DNA from: Plut-88900 sp965116945
Lineage (GTDB): Bacteria > Chloroflexota > Dehalococcoidia > Plut-88900
Length of the DNA: 64,000 nt
Assembly: GCA_965116945.1 (NCBI GenBank)
Contig: OZ220734.1
Coordinates: 868,001 to 932,000 of the forward strand
Direction of reading: 5' to 3'
Below the pieces are notes generated by a model. The model saw nothing but the letters and a program-made list of their open reading frames with translations. It was not told the DNA's origin and searched no databases. Shown in pieces: positions 1 to 7,940 of the stretch (position 1 is the first letter of the stretch; every line of letters begins with the position of its first letter). Position numbers and translations under genes: made by a program.

Positions 1-573
1 CCCTGCGAGGTCTGCAACGGCAGCCGCTACGGCCGCGAGGCCCTGGAAATCGAGTTCAAGGGCTATACCATTGCCCAGGTTCTCGACATGACCGTCGCTC
101 AGGCCTGCGAAGTCTTCGAACACTTCCCGCGCATCGCCGGCAAGCTGAGGACCATGCGGGACGTGGGACTCGGCTACATCAAGCTCGGCCAGCCCGCCAC
201 CACCCTCAGCGGCGGCGAGGCCCAGCGCGTCAAGCTCTCCACCGAGCTTTCAAAGCGTGCCACGGGACGCACGGTCTATATCCTCGACGAGCCCACCACC
301 GGCCTCTCCTTCGAAGACGCCGCCGCCCTCCTGAAGGTCCTCCAGAGACTCGTCGACGCCGGAAACTCCGTCATCCTCATCGAGCATCACCTCGACCTCA
401 TCAAGTCCGCCGACCACCTTATCGACCTCGGCCCCAAGGCCGGTGACGAGGGCGGCTACGTCGTCGCCGTCGGCACCCCCGAGGAAATCGCCGCCGTCCC
501 CGACTCCTTCACCGGCCAATACCTCTCCCCTATCCTCCACAAACCCCAGCCCGCCCCCATCGCCGCCGGCTAA
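1..573 (+). CDS. uvrA: Excinuclease ABC subunit UvrA, C-terminal fragment
   Basis: This is the last 190 residues of the DNA damage-recognition ATPase of nucleotide excision repair; the reading frame is open at the left edge, so the gene starts outside the window. Visible motifs are one half of the C-terminal zinc finger (PCEVCNGSRY), the ABC signature LSGGEAQRVKL, the Walker B segment VYILDEPTTGL and the switch histidine in LIEHHLDLI. This order is that of the second UvrA ATPase module. The protein ends with a short Pro/Ala-rich tail. Codon choice is strongly C-ending, like other genes of the first 12 kb. The motif set is specific to UvrA, so the call is secure; nothing can be said about its promoter. 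Confidence 0.97.
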   Translation, partial: PCEVCNGSRYGREALEIEFKGYTIAQVLDMTVAQACEVFEHFPRIAGKLRTMRDVGLGYIKLGQPATTLSGGEAQRVKLSTELSKRATGRTVYILDEPTTGLSFEDAAALLKVLQRLVDAGNSVILIEHHLDLIKSADHLIDLGPKAGDEGGYVVAVGTPEEIAAVPDSFTGQYLSPILHKPQPAPIAAG

Positions 574-640
574 CCCTAAACCCGCTTCCATTCCCTCCCC
601 TGTAGGGGCAATCCCTTGTGGTTGCCCTCCCCCGGGGATG

Positions 641-677
641 GGCCGCTCACCCTGAGCAGAGTCGAAGAGCCTGCCCC
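641..677 (-). repeat. Dispersed repeat A (single copy)
   Basis: Reads on the minus strand as CTTCGACTCTGCTCAGGGTG followed by AGCGGCC. The same core (CTTCGA, short variable part, CTCAGGGTGAGCGG) recurs near 21.6, 23.1, 24.7, 60.5 and 61.5 kb. It lies in the 275-base gap between uvrA and the next gene. The rest of that gap is C-rich, with no gene visible and a promoter at its right end. Confidence 0.6.
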
Positions 678-759
678 TGCGAAGGCAGGGGGTCGAGCGG
701 GGGCAGTCCACGAAAGCCGGACCGCCGCGACCTTCCCACAAATCCACCCCTCACCCCCC

Positions 760-793
760 TTGACAGCCTTATTAATGCTAGTAAACTAGTTTA
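760..793 (+). promoter_or_regulatory. Sigma-70-like promoter with overlapping palindrome
   Basis: A perfect -35 box TTGACA (760-765) is followed after 16 bases by TAAACT (782-787). The perfect 12-base palindrome TAAACTAGTTTA (782-793) covers the -10 box, and a further TAGTTT...AAACTA inverted pair runs to about base 806. The arrangement fits repression by the winged-helix protein encoded as second gene of the operon; that link is an inference. Confidence 0.65.
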
Positions 794-848
794 TGTTACA
801 AACTAACCCCAGCTTTAGTAGCCGGAATGAGCAAACAGGAGACCCACC

Positions 849-1469
849 ATGCAAGACGCCAAACGTGAACTCACCCCCGAGGAAAGCTGGAACGCCATCC
901 ACGCCACCTTCGACCGGGCCCGGGCCTCCATGTACATCGCAGGAATCACCAACATCCTGCTCTACAGCGGCGCCCTCGTAGCCCTCGCTTTCTTCACCCA
1001 TTATGCAATCGAGACCTTCGCCCCAACCTTCGCCGCCGACAACCCCTGGTATCCCGGAGTCGTCTGGGGGGTCATGGGCGCCCTCGCCATGATCGGCAAC
1101 TCCATAATTGGCCACCGTGCCGGCAAGACATTGTCGCAAGGTGACGCCGCCCGAAACGCCGGCATCCGCGTCTTCGCCTTCTGGATGACCGTGGTAGCCG
1201 CCTGTTTCCTTATCCCTGCTGCCGCCGGCATGTGGAATTCCGACTCCCCTGAGTTGATCCCCGGCGTCACCGTTGGCGTCATCTCCCTCGGCTACATCCT
1301 ATTCGGCATCCTGTTCCGGCCCATGCTGGTCGCGGTTGGCGCAGGCCTCGCAGCCTCTTACTACCTCCCCGCACATTACGCTGGCGACGCCGCCCTGGCT
1401 TTCCAGGGAGCTGCCACCCTCGCAGTTTGTGTCCTGGGAGCAATGTGGCTTCGAAGGAGTCCCACCTAG
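849..1469 (+). CDS. Multi-pass membrane protein, first gene of regulator operon
   Basis: A 206-residue protein with a short charged N-terminus and about six hydrophobic segments (roughly residues 30-50, 70-92, 108-128, 138-160, 162-178 and 184-200). I do not recognise a named family. A GGAG-like site (AGGAGACCC) lies just upstream of the ATG. The stop codon overlaps the start of the winged-helix regulator, so the two are translationally coupled. Such membrane protein plus HTH pairs are common and are usually autoregulated. The function is unknown; a stress- or substrate-responsive inner membrane protein is a guess. Confidence 0.8.
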   Translation: MQDAKRELTPEESWNAIHATFDRARASMYIAGITNILLYSGALVALAFFTHYAIETFAPTFAADNPWYPGVVWGVMGALAMIGNSIIGHRAGKTLSQGDAARNAGIRVFAFWMTVVAACFLIPAAAGMWNSDSPELIPGVTVGVISLGYILFGILFRPMLVAVGAGLAASYYLPAHYAGDAALAFQGAATLAVCVLGAMWLRRSPT

Positions 1470-1783
1470 TGATCGATAGACAGGTCGACCTGGACGAGAC
1501 CATCCACCAGCCCACCCGACTCCGCATCATGACCATGCTCGTCGGGCAGTCCCCTTCAGACCGGCTAGCCTACCCCTTCATCCAGAAGACTCTCGGCCTT
1601 ACCGGAGGCAACCTGACCATCCACCTCCGGAAGCTCGAAAATGCCGGCTTTCTCTCCATCACCAAGGAATTCCTGGACTCCAAGCCCCGCACCTGGGTAG
1701 AAGCCACCCCGGAGGGCCGCCGAGCCTTCACGGATTACCTCGCCAACCTCGTTGAGGTCCTGAACTGGAAACCTCCTTCCTAA
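1469..1783 (+). CDS. Winged-helix transcriptional regulator
   Basis: A 104-residue DNA-binding protein of the short ArsR/PadR-like winged-helix group (the type with TRLRIMTML in helix 1). The recognition helix lies around LTGGNLTIHLRKLENAGF and the wing around ITKEFLDSKPRTWVEAT. I chose the GTG at 1469, which overlaps the upstream stop as TAGTG and has GAAGGAG at a good distance. An ATG at 1427 would lie inside the upstream gene without a ribosome site. Its probable target is the palindrome over the operon promoter at 782-793, so autoregulation is likely. No metal-binding cysteine pair is visible, so a metal-sensor role is not supported. Confidence 0.85.
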   Translation: MIDRQVDLDETIHQPTRLRIMTMLVGQSPSDRLAYPFIQKTLGLTGGNLTIHLRKLENAGFLSITKEFLDSKPRTWVEATPEGRRAFTDYLANLVEVLNWKPPS

Positions 1784-1977
1784 CTCCAGTCCCTCATCAT
1801 CCCCGCCCCTCGCATCGTCACCCCCGTCGAGGCAGTAACCGGCATTCCTTTACACCGCTGGCAATCTGGGTCTTGCCTGCCCACCCCACCACCCCCTTCC
1901 CCTTCCATCGGAATCCCGTAAACTAGGCTAGGCTTTACACAAACGCGGGCCCGAAGCCCGACACCCGGAGGTACACC

Positions 1978-2805
1978 TTGCCCTACGAAAACGTGCTCTA
2001 CGAGACCGACGGCCGAGTCGCCACCATAACCATGAATCGCCCCGACAAGCTCAACGCCCTCAGCGAGGGCCTCATCGACGACATAGTCTCCGCCGCGGAA
2101 GAGGCCGAAGCCGACCGCGAGGTCCGCACCATCATCCTCAAGGCCGCGGGTCGGGCCTTTTCCGCAGGCTACGACATCTCTCCCGGCACCCACGGTGACG
2201 GCTCCGACGACCTCTACACCGAGCTCATGCGCTTCCGCAAGACCAACACGCAGTGGGGCAAGCTCTGGAATCTCTCCAAGCCGATTGTCGCCCAGGTCCA
2301 CGGCTACTGCCTCGCCGGCGCCACCGACCTTGCCACCAACTGCGACATGATCATCGCCGCCGAGAACGCCACTTTCGGCCTCCCCGACGTCCGGGGCATC
2401 GAGTCAGTCGAAAACCACATGTGGACCTACCTGGTCGGGCCCCAGTGGGCGAAGCGCATGATGATGACCGGCGACCCCATCGACGGCAAGACCGCCGAGC
2501 GCATCGGCCTGATCATGCAGGCCGTCCCCGCGGACCAGCTTGAATCCGAGGCCCGGCGCCTCGCAGAGCGCATGGCAAATATCCCCTTGGAGCTACTCGC
2601 TCCTCACAAGTCGCTGATTAACAAGGTCATGGGCCTCATGGGCCACGCCGTAGCCCAGCAGATGGCCTTCGACACCGTCTCCATCACCCACTACTCCCAC
2701 GCCCGCCGCAACTTCAGCGAGACAGCCGAAAAAGAAGGCCTCCGAGCCGCCCTCCTCAAGCGCGACGGCCCCTTCGAAGACTACACCGCACGCCCAAAGA
2801 AGTAG
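1978..2805 (+). CDS. Enoyl-CoA hydratase/isomerase family protein
   Basis: A 275-residue crotonase-fold protein acting on acyl-CoA thioesters. The first oxyanion-hole segment is AFSAGYDISPG (60-70) and the second HGYCLAGATDLATNCDM (108-124). Compared with classical hydratases, both catalytic glutamate positions are aspartate here: D117 in GATDL and D137 in FGLPDV. Simple hydratase activity is therefore uncertain, and another crotonase reaction is possible. The start is TTG, supported by GGAGG six bases upstream. It stands alone between the regulator operon and a strong terminator. The family is certain, the substrate is not known. Confidence 0.9.
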   Translation: MPYENVLYETDGRVATITMNRPDKLNALSEGLIDDIVSAAEEAEADREVRTIILKAAGRAFSAGYDISPGTHGDGSDDLYTELMRFRKTNTQWGKLWNLSKPIVAQVHGYCLAGATDLATNCDMIIAAENATFGLPDVRGIESVENHMWTYLVGPQWAKRMMMTGDPIDGKTAERIGLIMQAVPADQLESEARRLAERMANIPLELLAPHKSLINKVMGLMGHAVAQQMAFDTVSITHYSHARRNFSETAEKEGLRAALLKRDGPFEDYTARPKK

Positions 2806-2829
2806 CAGTGCCAACATATCTCCTTCCCA

Positions 2830-2892
2830 CCAGTACTTAACTAGAGGGAGGTCGGGTGCTCTGCACCCGACCTCCCTCGGTTTTCTCTCCCC
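2830..2892 (+). terminator. Intrinsic terminator, conserved-flank family copy a
   Basis: A perfect 16-base stem (2844-2859 with 2863-2878) around a 3-base loop is followed by GGTTTTCTCTCCCC. It is 25 bases after the crotonase stop. The 5' flank CCAGTACTTAACTAGAGG matches copies near 7.75, 22.75 and 59.53 kb although the stem sequence is different in each. Confidence 0.9.
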
Positions 2893-3054
2893 ATCGGGGG
2901 AGGAGGGCGCTCATGTTGAGCCCCTAATTGTGAGCGGGGGCGATGCTTCCACAACCAGCTGCGGCATGAACGACATCAACGGGATGACGCTCTAATACAC
3001 CATTTGACGGAGCGTGACCCACTCTTCATAATTCCATGCGGAACAGGAGTGTCT

Positions 3055-4911
3055 ATGATTCGTCAGCGGACTGGGCTGCTCGGCCTGTTGGTTGCCTTTA
3101 CCTTGATGTCTCTGGCAGCGTGTAGTCAGGAGACCCAATCAGGTATTCGAACCCAGTCTCCCGAGGCGCTTGTGGCTTCGCCTACGCCCATGCAGGCCGG
3201 AAGTGGCATTCAGGATTCGGCGCAGGAGTTGACCCAACTCACCCACAACCCCGATTTGGACACGAGCCCCGCATGGTCTCCCGACGGAAGCAAGATTGCT
3301 TTCTATTCAGACCGGGACGGGGACGATGAAATATACGTGATGAACGCCGACGGCTCCGGCGTCATCCAACTCACCCACAACTCCAATACGGACACGAGCC
3401 CTGCGTGGTCTCCTGACGGAAGCAAGATTGCTTTCGTGTCATACCGGGACGGGGACAATGAGATATACATAATGAACGCCGACGGCTCTGGCGTCATCCA
3501 ACTCACCCACAACTCCGATGTAGACGAGGGCCCTGCGTGGTCTCCTGACGGAAGCAAGATTGCTTTCATGTCAGACCCGGACGGGGACTATGAGATATAC
3601 GTGATGAACACCGACGGCTCCGGCGTCATCCAACTCACCCACAACTCCGAAGGGTCCGAGCGCCCTGCGTGGTCTCCTGACGGAGGCAAGATTGCTTTCA
3701 TGTCGTACTGGAATGGAGGCTATAGGATATACGTGATGAACGCCGATGGGTCCGGGGTCACCCTACTCACCCACAACTCCGATAGTGACGAGGACCCTGC
3801 GTGGTCTTCTGATGGAAGCAAGATTGCTTTCATGTCACACAGGGACGGGGACTATGAGATATACGTGATGAACGCCGACGGCTCCGGCGTCATCCAACTC
3901 ACCCATAACTCCGATTTTGACTTGTACCCTGCGTGGTCTCCTGACGGAAGCAAGATTGCTTACGTCTCAGGCCGGGACGGGGACCATGAGATATACGTGA
4001 TGAACACAGGCGGGTCCAACGTCACGCAACTCACCGACAACTCCGAGGCGCTTGTGGCTTCACCTACGCCCATGCCGGCCGGAAGTGGCATTCAGGATTC
4101 GGCGCAGGGGCTGACCCAACTCACCCACAACTCCGATGAGGACAGGGATCCCGCGTGGTCTCCTGACGGAAGCAAGATTGCTTTCATGTCATACCGGGAT
4201 GGGGGCTTTGGGATATACCTGATGAACGCCGACGGCTCCGGCGTCATCCAACTCACCCCCAACTCCGATTGGGTTGCATACCCCGCGTGGTCTCCTGACG
4301 GAAGCAAAATTGCTTTCATGTCATACCGGGACGGGGACTTTGAGATATACGTGATGAACGCCGACGGCTCCAGCATCATCCAACTCACCCACAACTCCGA
4401 TGTGGATGCGTACCCCGCGTGGTCTCCTGACGGAAGCAAAATTGCTTTCTCTTCATCCCGGGACGGGAATAGGGAGATATACGTGATGAACGCCGACGGC
4501 TCGAGCGCTGTCCAACTCACCGACAACTCCAATGACGATATCGCCCCCGCGTGGTCTCCTGACGGAAGCAAGATTGCTTTCCATTCAAATCGGGACGGGG
4601 ATGGGGAAATATACCTGATGAACGACGACGGCTCCGGCGTCATCCAACTCACTCACAACGCCGCTGCGGACACGGGGCCCGCGTGGTCTCCTGACGGAGG
4701 CAAGATTGCTTTCGCCTCAGACCGGGATGGGGAGATATACATGGTGAACGCCGACGGGTCCGGCGTCATCCAACTCACCGAAGACGCCGATGTGGACGGG
4801 GTCCTCGCGTGGTCTCCTGACGGAAACAAGATTACTTTCGATGCAGTCCGGGACGGGGACTATGAGATATATGTGATGAGTTTCGGTGGCCAAGGAGGAA
4901 CGGCGCAGTAA
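3055..4911 (+). CDS. TolB/DPP6-like beta-propeller lipoprotein, internally duplicated
   Basis: A 618-residue exported lipoprotein. The signal peptide MIRQRTGLLGLLVAFTLMSL ends in a lipobox AAC with Cys23. Twelve copies of a 43-44 residue repeat follow, of the type AWSPDGSKIAF...EIYVMNADG...LT, the TolB/WD40-like PD40 blade. They fall in two sets of six, each preceded by nearly the same 29-residue linker (EALVASPTPM...), so the protein should form two six-bladed propellers anchored in the outer leaflet. I chose ATG 3055, which has AGGAG five bases upstream and starts the signal peptide; a TTG at 3004 would put 17 residues in front of it. The role is unknown; ligand or protein binding is usual for such propellers. 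Confidence 0.92.
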   Translation: MIRQRTGLLGLLVAFTLMSLAACSQETQSGIRTQSPEALVASPTPMQAGSGIQDSAQELTQLTHNPDLDTSPAWSPDGSKIAFYSDRDGDDEIYVMNADGSGVIQLTHNSNTDTSPAWSPDGSKIAFVSYRDGDNEIYIMNADGSGVIQLTHNSDVDEGPAWSPDGSKIAFMSDPDGDYEIYVMNTDGSGVIQLTHNSEGSERPAWSPDGGKIAFMSYWNGGYRIYVMNADGSGVTLLTHNSDSDEDPAWSSDGSKIAFMSHRDGDYEIYVMNADGSGVIQLTHNSDFDLYPAWSPDGSKIAYVSGRDGDHEIYVMNTGGSNVTQLTDNSEALVASPTPMPAGSGIQDSAQGLTQLTHNSDEDRDPAWSPDGSKIAFMSYRDGGFGIYLMNADGSGVIQLTPNSDWVAYPAWSPDGSKIAFMSYRDGDFEIYVMNADGSSIIQLTHNSDVDAYPAWSPDGSKIAFSSSRDGNREIYVMNADGSSAVQLTDNSNDDIAPAWSPDGSKIAFHSNRDGDGEIYLMNDDGSGVIQLTHNAAADTGPAWSPDGGKIAFASDRDGEIYMVNADGSGVIQLTEDADVDGVLAWSPDGNKITFDAVRDGDYEIYVMSFGGQGGTAQ

Positions 4912-5323
4912 ACCATCACTTCTGCCCCAGTCTTGCTCCCTTGAGAGAGAACACATCCCGGCGATTTCGGCACTCGCACCCCAGGGCGGCTCCGTCTAGG
5001 TGACCCCTTCAGCTTGTTGGCGTTGGAGGAGCACCAGAAGGCCGAGACGCCCACGGACTGTGGCAGGACTACCTCACCCCCGGATGACTCGCCCCCAGAG
5101 CCATCCGGCCCATGAGTCGTAGAGGGGTAGCGGGCTGCACTTGTCGAGGAAGCGTTAGTGGAATGACACATAGCAGGAGAACTCACCCCACCCCCCAAAT
5201 CCTGCTAAAATATCGCATGGGCATAGCACCCGACCCCTCGTTGACTTCCCCACTTCCGGTTGCTATATTTCACCGCAATCCCCTCACAGGCCGTGGTATA
5301 GGCTAACCAAAATCGGAGGCTGA
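4912..5323. other. Intergenic gap without recognised gene
   Basis: About 410 bases between the propeller lipoprotein and the IMP dehydrogenase-like gene. I see no credible coding frame on either strand and no clear terminator. An AT-richer stretch at 5200-5215 (CTAAAATATCG) could hold a -10 box for the downstream gene. Confidence 0.5.
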
Positions 5324-6478
5324 ATGTACCTTCCCAGGATCAAGGAATTGCGAAGGGCCTACGGATTTGAAGAAGTGGCAATCGTCCCGGGGGAGGTAAC
5401 AATAAACCCCGAGCTGGCCAACACCACCTTCTCCCTCGGCCAGCACACATTCCCGGTCCCCTTCATCGCCTCCGCCATGGACGGCGTCGTCAATCCGGCG
5501 ATGGCCATCCAGATGCACGAGCTCGGAGGCCTGGGTGTGCTCAACATCGAGGGCGTCCACGGCCGATACGAAAACCCCGACGACATCCTTGAACAAATCT
5601 CCAACGCCTCCAACGAGGAAATCACCCCCCTCTTCCAGAAAATCTACTCGACGCCCTTGAACGACCAGGCCATCGCTGCCTGCGTATCCCGCATCAAGGA
5701 CGGCGGCGCGACCTGCGCAATCTCCGTCACCCCCCAGAACACCAAGCGAGTCGCCCCCATTGCAGTAGAGGCCGGCGCGGACATCCTGGTCGTCCAGTCC
5801 ACAGTCACCACCGCCCGACACGTCTCCCGCAGCTACAAGGGCCTCATCTTCCAGGAACTCTGTGAACAGGTCCCTGTACCCGTGGTCGTCGGCAATTCCG
5901 TAGGCTTCAACACGGCCCTCGAACTCATGGAGACAGGTATAGCCGGTTTACTGGTGGGTGTCGGACCCGGGGCCGCATGCACCAGCCGGGAAGTTCTCGG
6001 CATAGGCGTGCCGCAGATAACCGCCACCCTCGAATGTGCCGCCGCCCGAGACGAATACGTCCGACGCACGGGCCGTGACGTTGCCATCATCACCGACGGC
6101 GGCCTCCGAACCGGCGGCGACATCTGCAAGGCCATTGCTTCCGGCGCCGACGCCATCATGCTCGGCACTCCCCTCGCCCAGGCCTTCGAGGCCCCCGGCC
6201 GGGGCTACAACTGGGGCATGGCCAGCCCCCACCCCGACCTCCCCAGGGGCACCCGAATCAAGGTCGGGACCCGGGGCTCGCTGAAGGAAATCCTCCTCGG
6301 CCCCTCCTCCGTCGCCGACGGCACAATGAACCTGGTCGGGGCATTGCGCACGGCTATGGGCATGTGCGGCGCCCTCACCATCAAGGACATGCACCAGGCC
6401 GAGATGATCATTGCCCCATCCATCAAGACCGAGGGCAAAGTCTTCCAGATGCAGCAGAGGGCCAACTCCCGCAACTAA
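5324..6478 (+). CDS. guaB3: GuaB3-type IMP dehydrogenase family protein
   Basis: A 384-residue TIM-barrel protein of the IMP dehydrogenase/GMP reductase superfamily. The catalytic loop reads GVGPGAACTSREVLGIGVPQ, with the nucleophilic cysteine in the ACT position, and the phosphate-binding part is VAIITDGGLRTGGDICKAI. It has no CBS domain pair between the barrel halves, which separates it from GuaB of about 490 residues and fits the GuaB3 group of actinobacteria and chloroflexi. The likely reaction is oxidation of IMP to XMP or a related nucleotide step; the true GuaB may be elsewhere. GGAGG sits five bases before the ATG. It is monocistronic as far as seen. Confidence 0.88.
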   Translation: MYLPRIKELRRAYGFEEVAIVPGEVTINPELANTTFSLGQHTFPVPFIASAMDGVVNPAMAIQMHELGGLGVLNIEGVHGRYENPDDILEQISNASNEEITPLFQKIYSTPLNDQAIAACVSRIKDGGATCAISVTPQNTKRVAPIAVEAGADILVVQSTVTTARHVSRSYKGLIFQELCEQVPVPVVVGNSVGFNTALELMETGIAGLLVGVGPGAACTSREVLGIGVPQITATLECAAARDEYVRRTGRDVAIITDGGLRTGGDICKAIASGADAIMLGTPLAQAFEAPGRGYNWGMASPHPDLPRGTRIKVGTRGSLKEILLGPSSVADGTMNLVGALRTAMGMCGALTIKDMHQAEMIIAPSIKTEGKVFQMQQRANSRN

Positions 6479-6651
6479 CCCCCTCCACCTCCGTCATTCG
6501 GCCGCCGAGGGCCGAAATCCATCCCGCGGGGCGGACCGTTCATTTTGAGGTTCTCGAAGTATGAGCGGGGGAGCCTCACGTCAATCCAGTCCGTTACGTT
6601 ACCCGTACGCGCTCCCCACCATCCCGTGCCCACGTCAGGGCCCCGAACCCC

Positions 6652-6840
6652 CTACACGAACAACTTGACCAATGTCCCCACCATCCCCGCCACAAGCGCC
6701 GCCCCAAACCCAAACATCGTGAAAGTAATCCGGTCCAGCCTCTGCTCTACACTCGACAACCGCGCTCCCAGACTTCGTACCTCCCCCTCAAGACGCCCCA
6801 GACTTCTGGCAATGTCATCCGACCCACCGGTTGCTTCCAT
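6652..6840 (-). CDS. Small coiled-coil protein with C-terminal membrane anchor
   Basis: A 62-residue protein. Residues 8-37 form a heptad-like helix (ARSLGRLEGEVRSLGARLSS) and residues 42-60 a single membrane helix ending VGTLVKLFV. An AGGAG site lies eight bases before the ATG. The layout resembles XhlA-like or DUF-type tail-anchored proteins and is shared with a 58-residue protein at 22813-22989. Function unknown; it stands alone on the minus strand between plus-strand genes. Confidence 0.65.
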   Translation of the reverse strand: MEATGGSDDIARSLGRLEGEVRSLGARLSSVEQRLDRITFTMFGFGAALVAGMVGTLVKLFV

Positions 6841-7169
6841 TGCTAGCTCTCCTGTCCAGACCGATATGTCAGCTCATTGTAGTACAACTATGCCAACATA
6901 TGCCTGTCGCACAGTTTCTGACACCGGATGAAGGTGATCCTCAAACACGGACCCCAGGGAGGAGCCCCGTTCGCCCTTAGGGAAGTCGAAGGGTTTTGAG
7001 AGCGGAAATGTCAAGTGGTCCGGTCCTTCTCCCCCATAGTCCCTTGAGGATAAAGGAGCCAAAGCGAATGGGGCTTCCCTGGCACGCAGGCCGGGCGCGC
7101 CCCACCTTGTGAACCCCGACCCCCTGATATACGATGCACCCGACCAATCTGCATTGGAGGATACCCAAA
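6841..7169. other. Intergenic gap without recognised gene
   Basis: About 330 bases between the divergent small membrane protein and the GlcG-like gene. I see no supported coding frame and no clear hairpin. It must hold promoters for both neighbours, but I cannot place convincing -35/-10 boxes. Confidence 0.4.
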
Positions 7170-7565
7170 ATGGCATTGACACTGGACGAATCGATAAAGC
7201 TGTGCGAAGCCGCTATTGCGAAAGCTGACGAGCTTGGCATCAAGATCAGTGTAGCCGTCTGCGATCCGGGCGGGAAACTGAAGGCCTTTGCTAGGATGGA
7301 CGGGGCCATCTGGGCCAGCGTTTACGGGTCCCAGGGCAAGGCCACCACGTCCGTCGGATTCGGCAGACCCAGCGTCATGCTCCAGGAACGCGCCGACCAC
7401 CCGACTATCCGTGGCATCATCGCCGCCTCCGGAAGCAACATGATCCCGGGCCAGGGCGCTATTCCCGTCATCAGGAACGGTGTCGTCGAGGGCGCCTGCG
7501 GCGTCGGAGGGGGCACCGGAGAGGAAGACGAAATCTGCGCCCAGGCCGCCGTGGATTCGCTATAG
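7170..7565 (+). CDS. GlcG/HbpS family protein
   Basis: A 131-residue protein of the DUF336 family, whose known members (HbpS, GlcG) bind haem or sit in glycolate and similar gene clusters. The typical pattern is visible: ALTLDESIKLCEAAIAKADE at the start, VCDPGGKLKAFARMDG in the middle, and GQGAIPVIRNGVVEGACGVG near the end. I took the ATG at 7170, which has GGAGG nine bases upstream, rather than one 12 codons earlier. A second family member of the same length lies at 9149-9544 on the other strand, across the malic enzyme gene. The molecular role here is not known. Confidence 0.88.
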   Translation: MALTLDESIKLCEAAIAKADELGIKISVAVCDPGGKLKAFARMDGAIWASVYGSQGKATTSVGFGRPSVMLQERADHPTIRGIIAASGSNMIPGQGAIPVIRNGVVEGACGVGGGTGEEDEICAQAAVDSL

Positions 7566-7888
7566 CCCCACCCACATCCGGAATCCTTCCCCCGCTGTGA
7601 AGCCGCTCATGCTCAGACCACCTTAAGCATGAGTGGGGCGTGGGCCACATTCTTACAATCCGTTTCCTCTGTCCACCCCCATGTCACCCCGAGGCCCCAC
7701 TGGTAATATCGGGTTGGGATATCCCCATCACCTCAGTACCGAGCTAGAGGCATGCACCTGCACCAAGTCGAGGTGCTTGTTTCTGTTTTTCTCTCTCGAA
7801 GGCACTTAGGGAGACGGGGTCAAGAGGGTGAGAGTTCCCGAATTTCGAGAGACGGCGCGGGTCAACCCTCACCCCCCACAAAAGCAAA
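7566..7888. other. Convergent intergenic region
   Basis: The spacer between the plus-strand GlcG gene and the minus-strand malic enzyme gene. It contains terminator copy b (7732-7798) for the plus strand; the minus-strand hairpin begins at its right end. No gene is visible in the remaining roughly 170 bases after the GlcG stop. Confidence 0.5.
7732..7798 (+). terminator. Intrinsic terminator, conserved-flank family copy b
   Basis: The flank CTCAGTACCGAGCTAGAGG leads into a 14-base stem (AGAGGCATGCACCT against AGGTGCTTGTTTCT, two G-U pairs and one mismatch, 11-base loop) followed by GTTTTTCTCTCTC. It belongs to the same family as the elements at 2830, 22725 and 59500, with another stem sequence. 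Confidence 0.75.
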
Positions 7889-7913
7889 GACCCCGCCACA
7901 TCGCAGCGGGGCC
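7889..7913 (-). terminator. Minus-strand terminator after malic enzyme
   Basis: On the minus strand the stem CCCCGC/GCGGGG (7906-7911 with 7891-7896, 9-base loop) is followed by TCTTTGCTTTT. It lies about 30 bases past the malic enzyme stop codon. Confidence 0.7.
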
Positions 7914-7940
7914 CGTACTTCGATTCAGTTGTGTGTGACC

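Noticed and set aside
3240..4880. Regular 130-base direct repeats, considered as a CRISPR-like or satellite array
   Set aside because: The period equals one 43-44 residue propeller blade and the frame is continuous, so it is coding repetition. No CRISPR array is seen anywhere in the window.
4860..5198. A 112-codon minus-strand frame after the propeller gene
   Set aside because: Ser/Gly/Pro-rich product overlapping the coding end of the propeller gene, no ribosome site and no motif.
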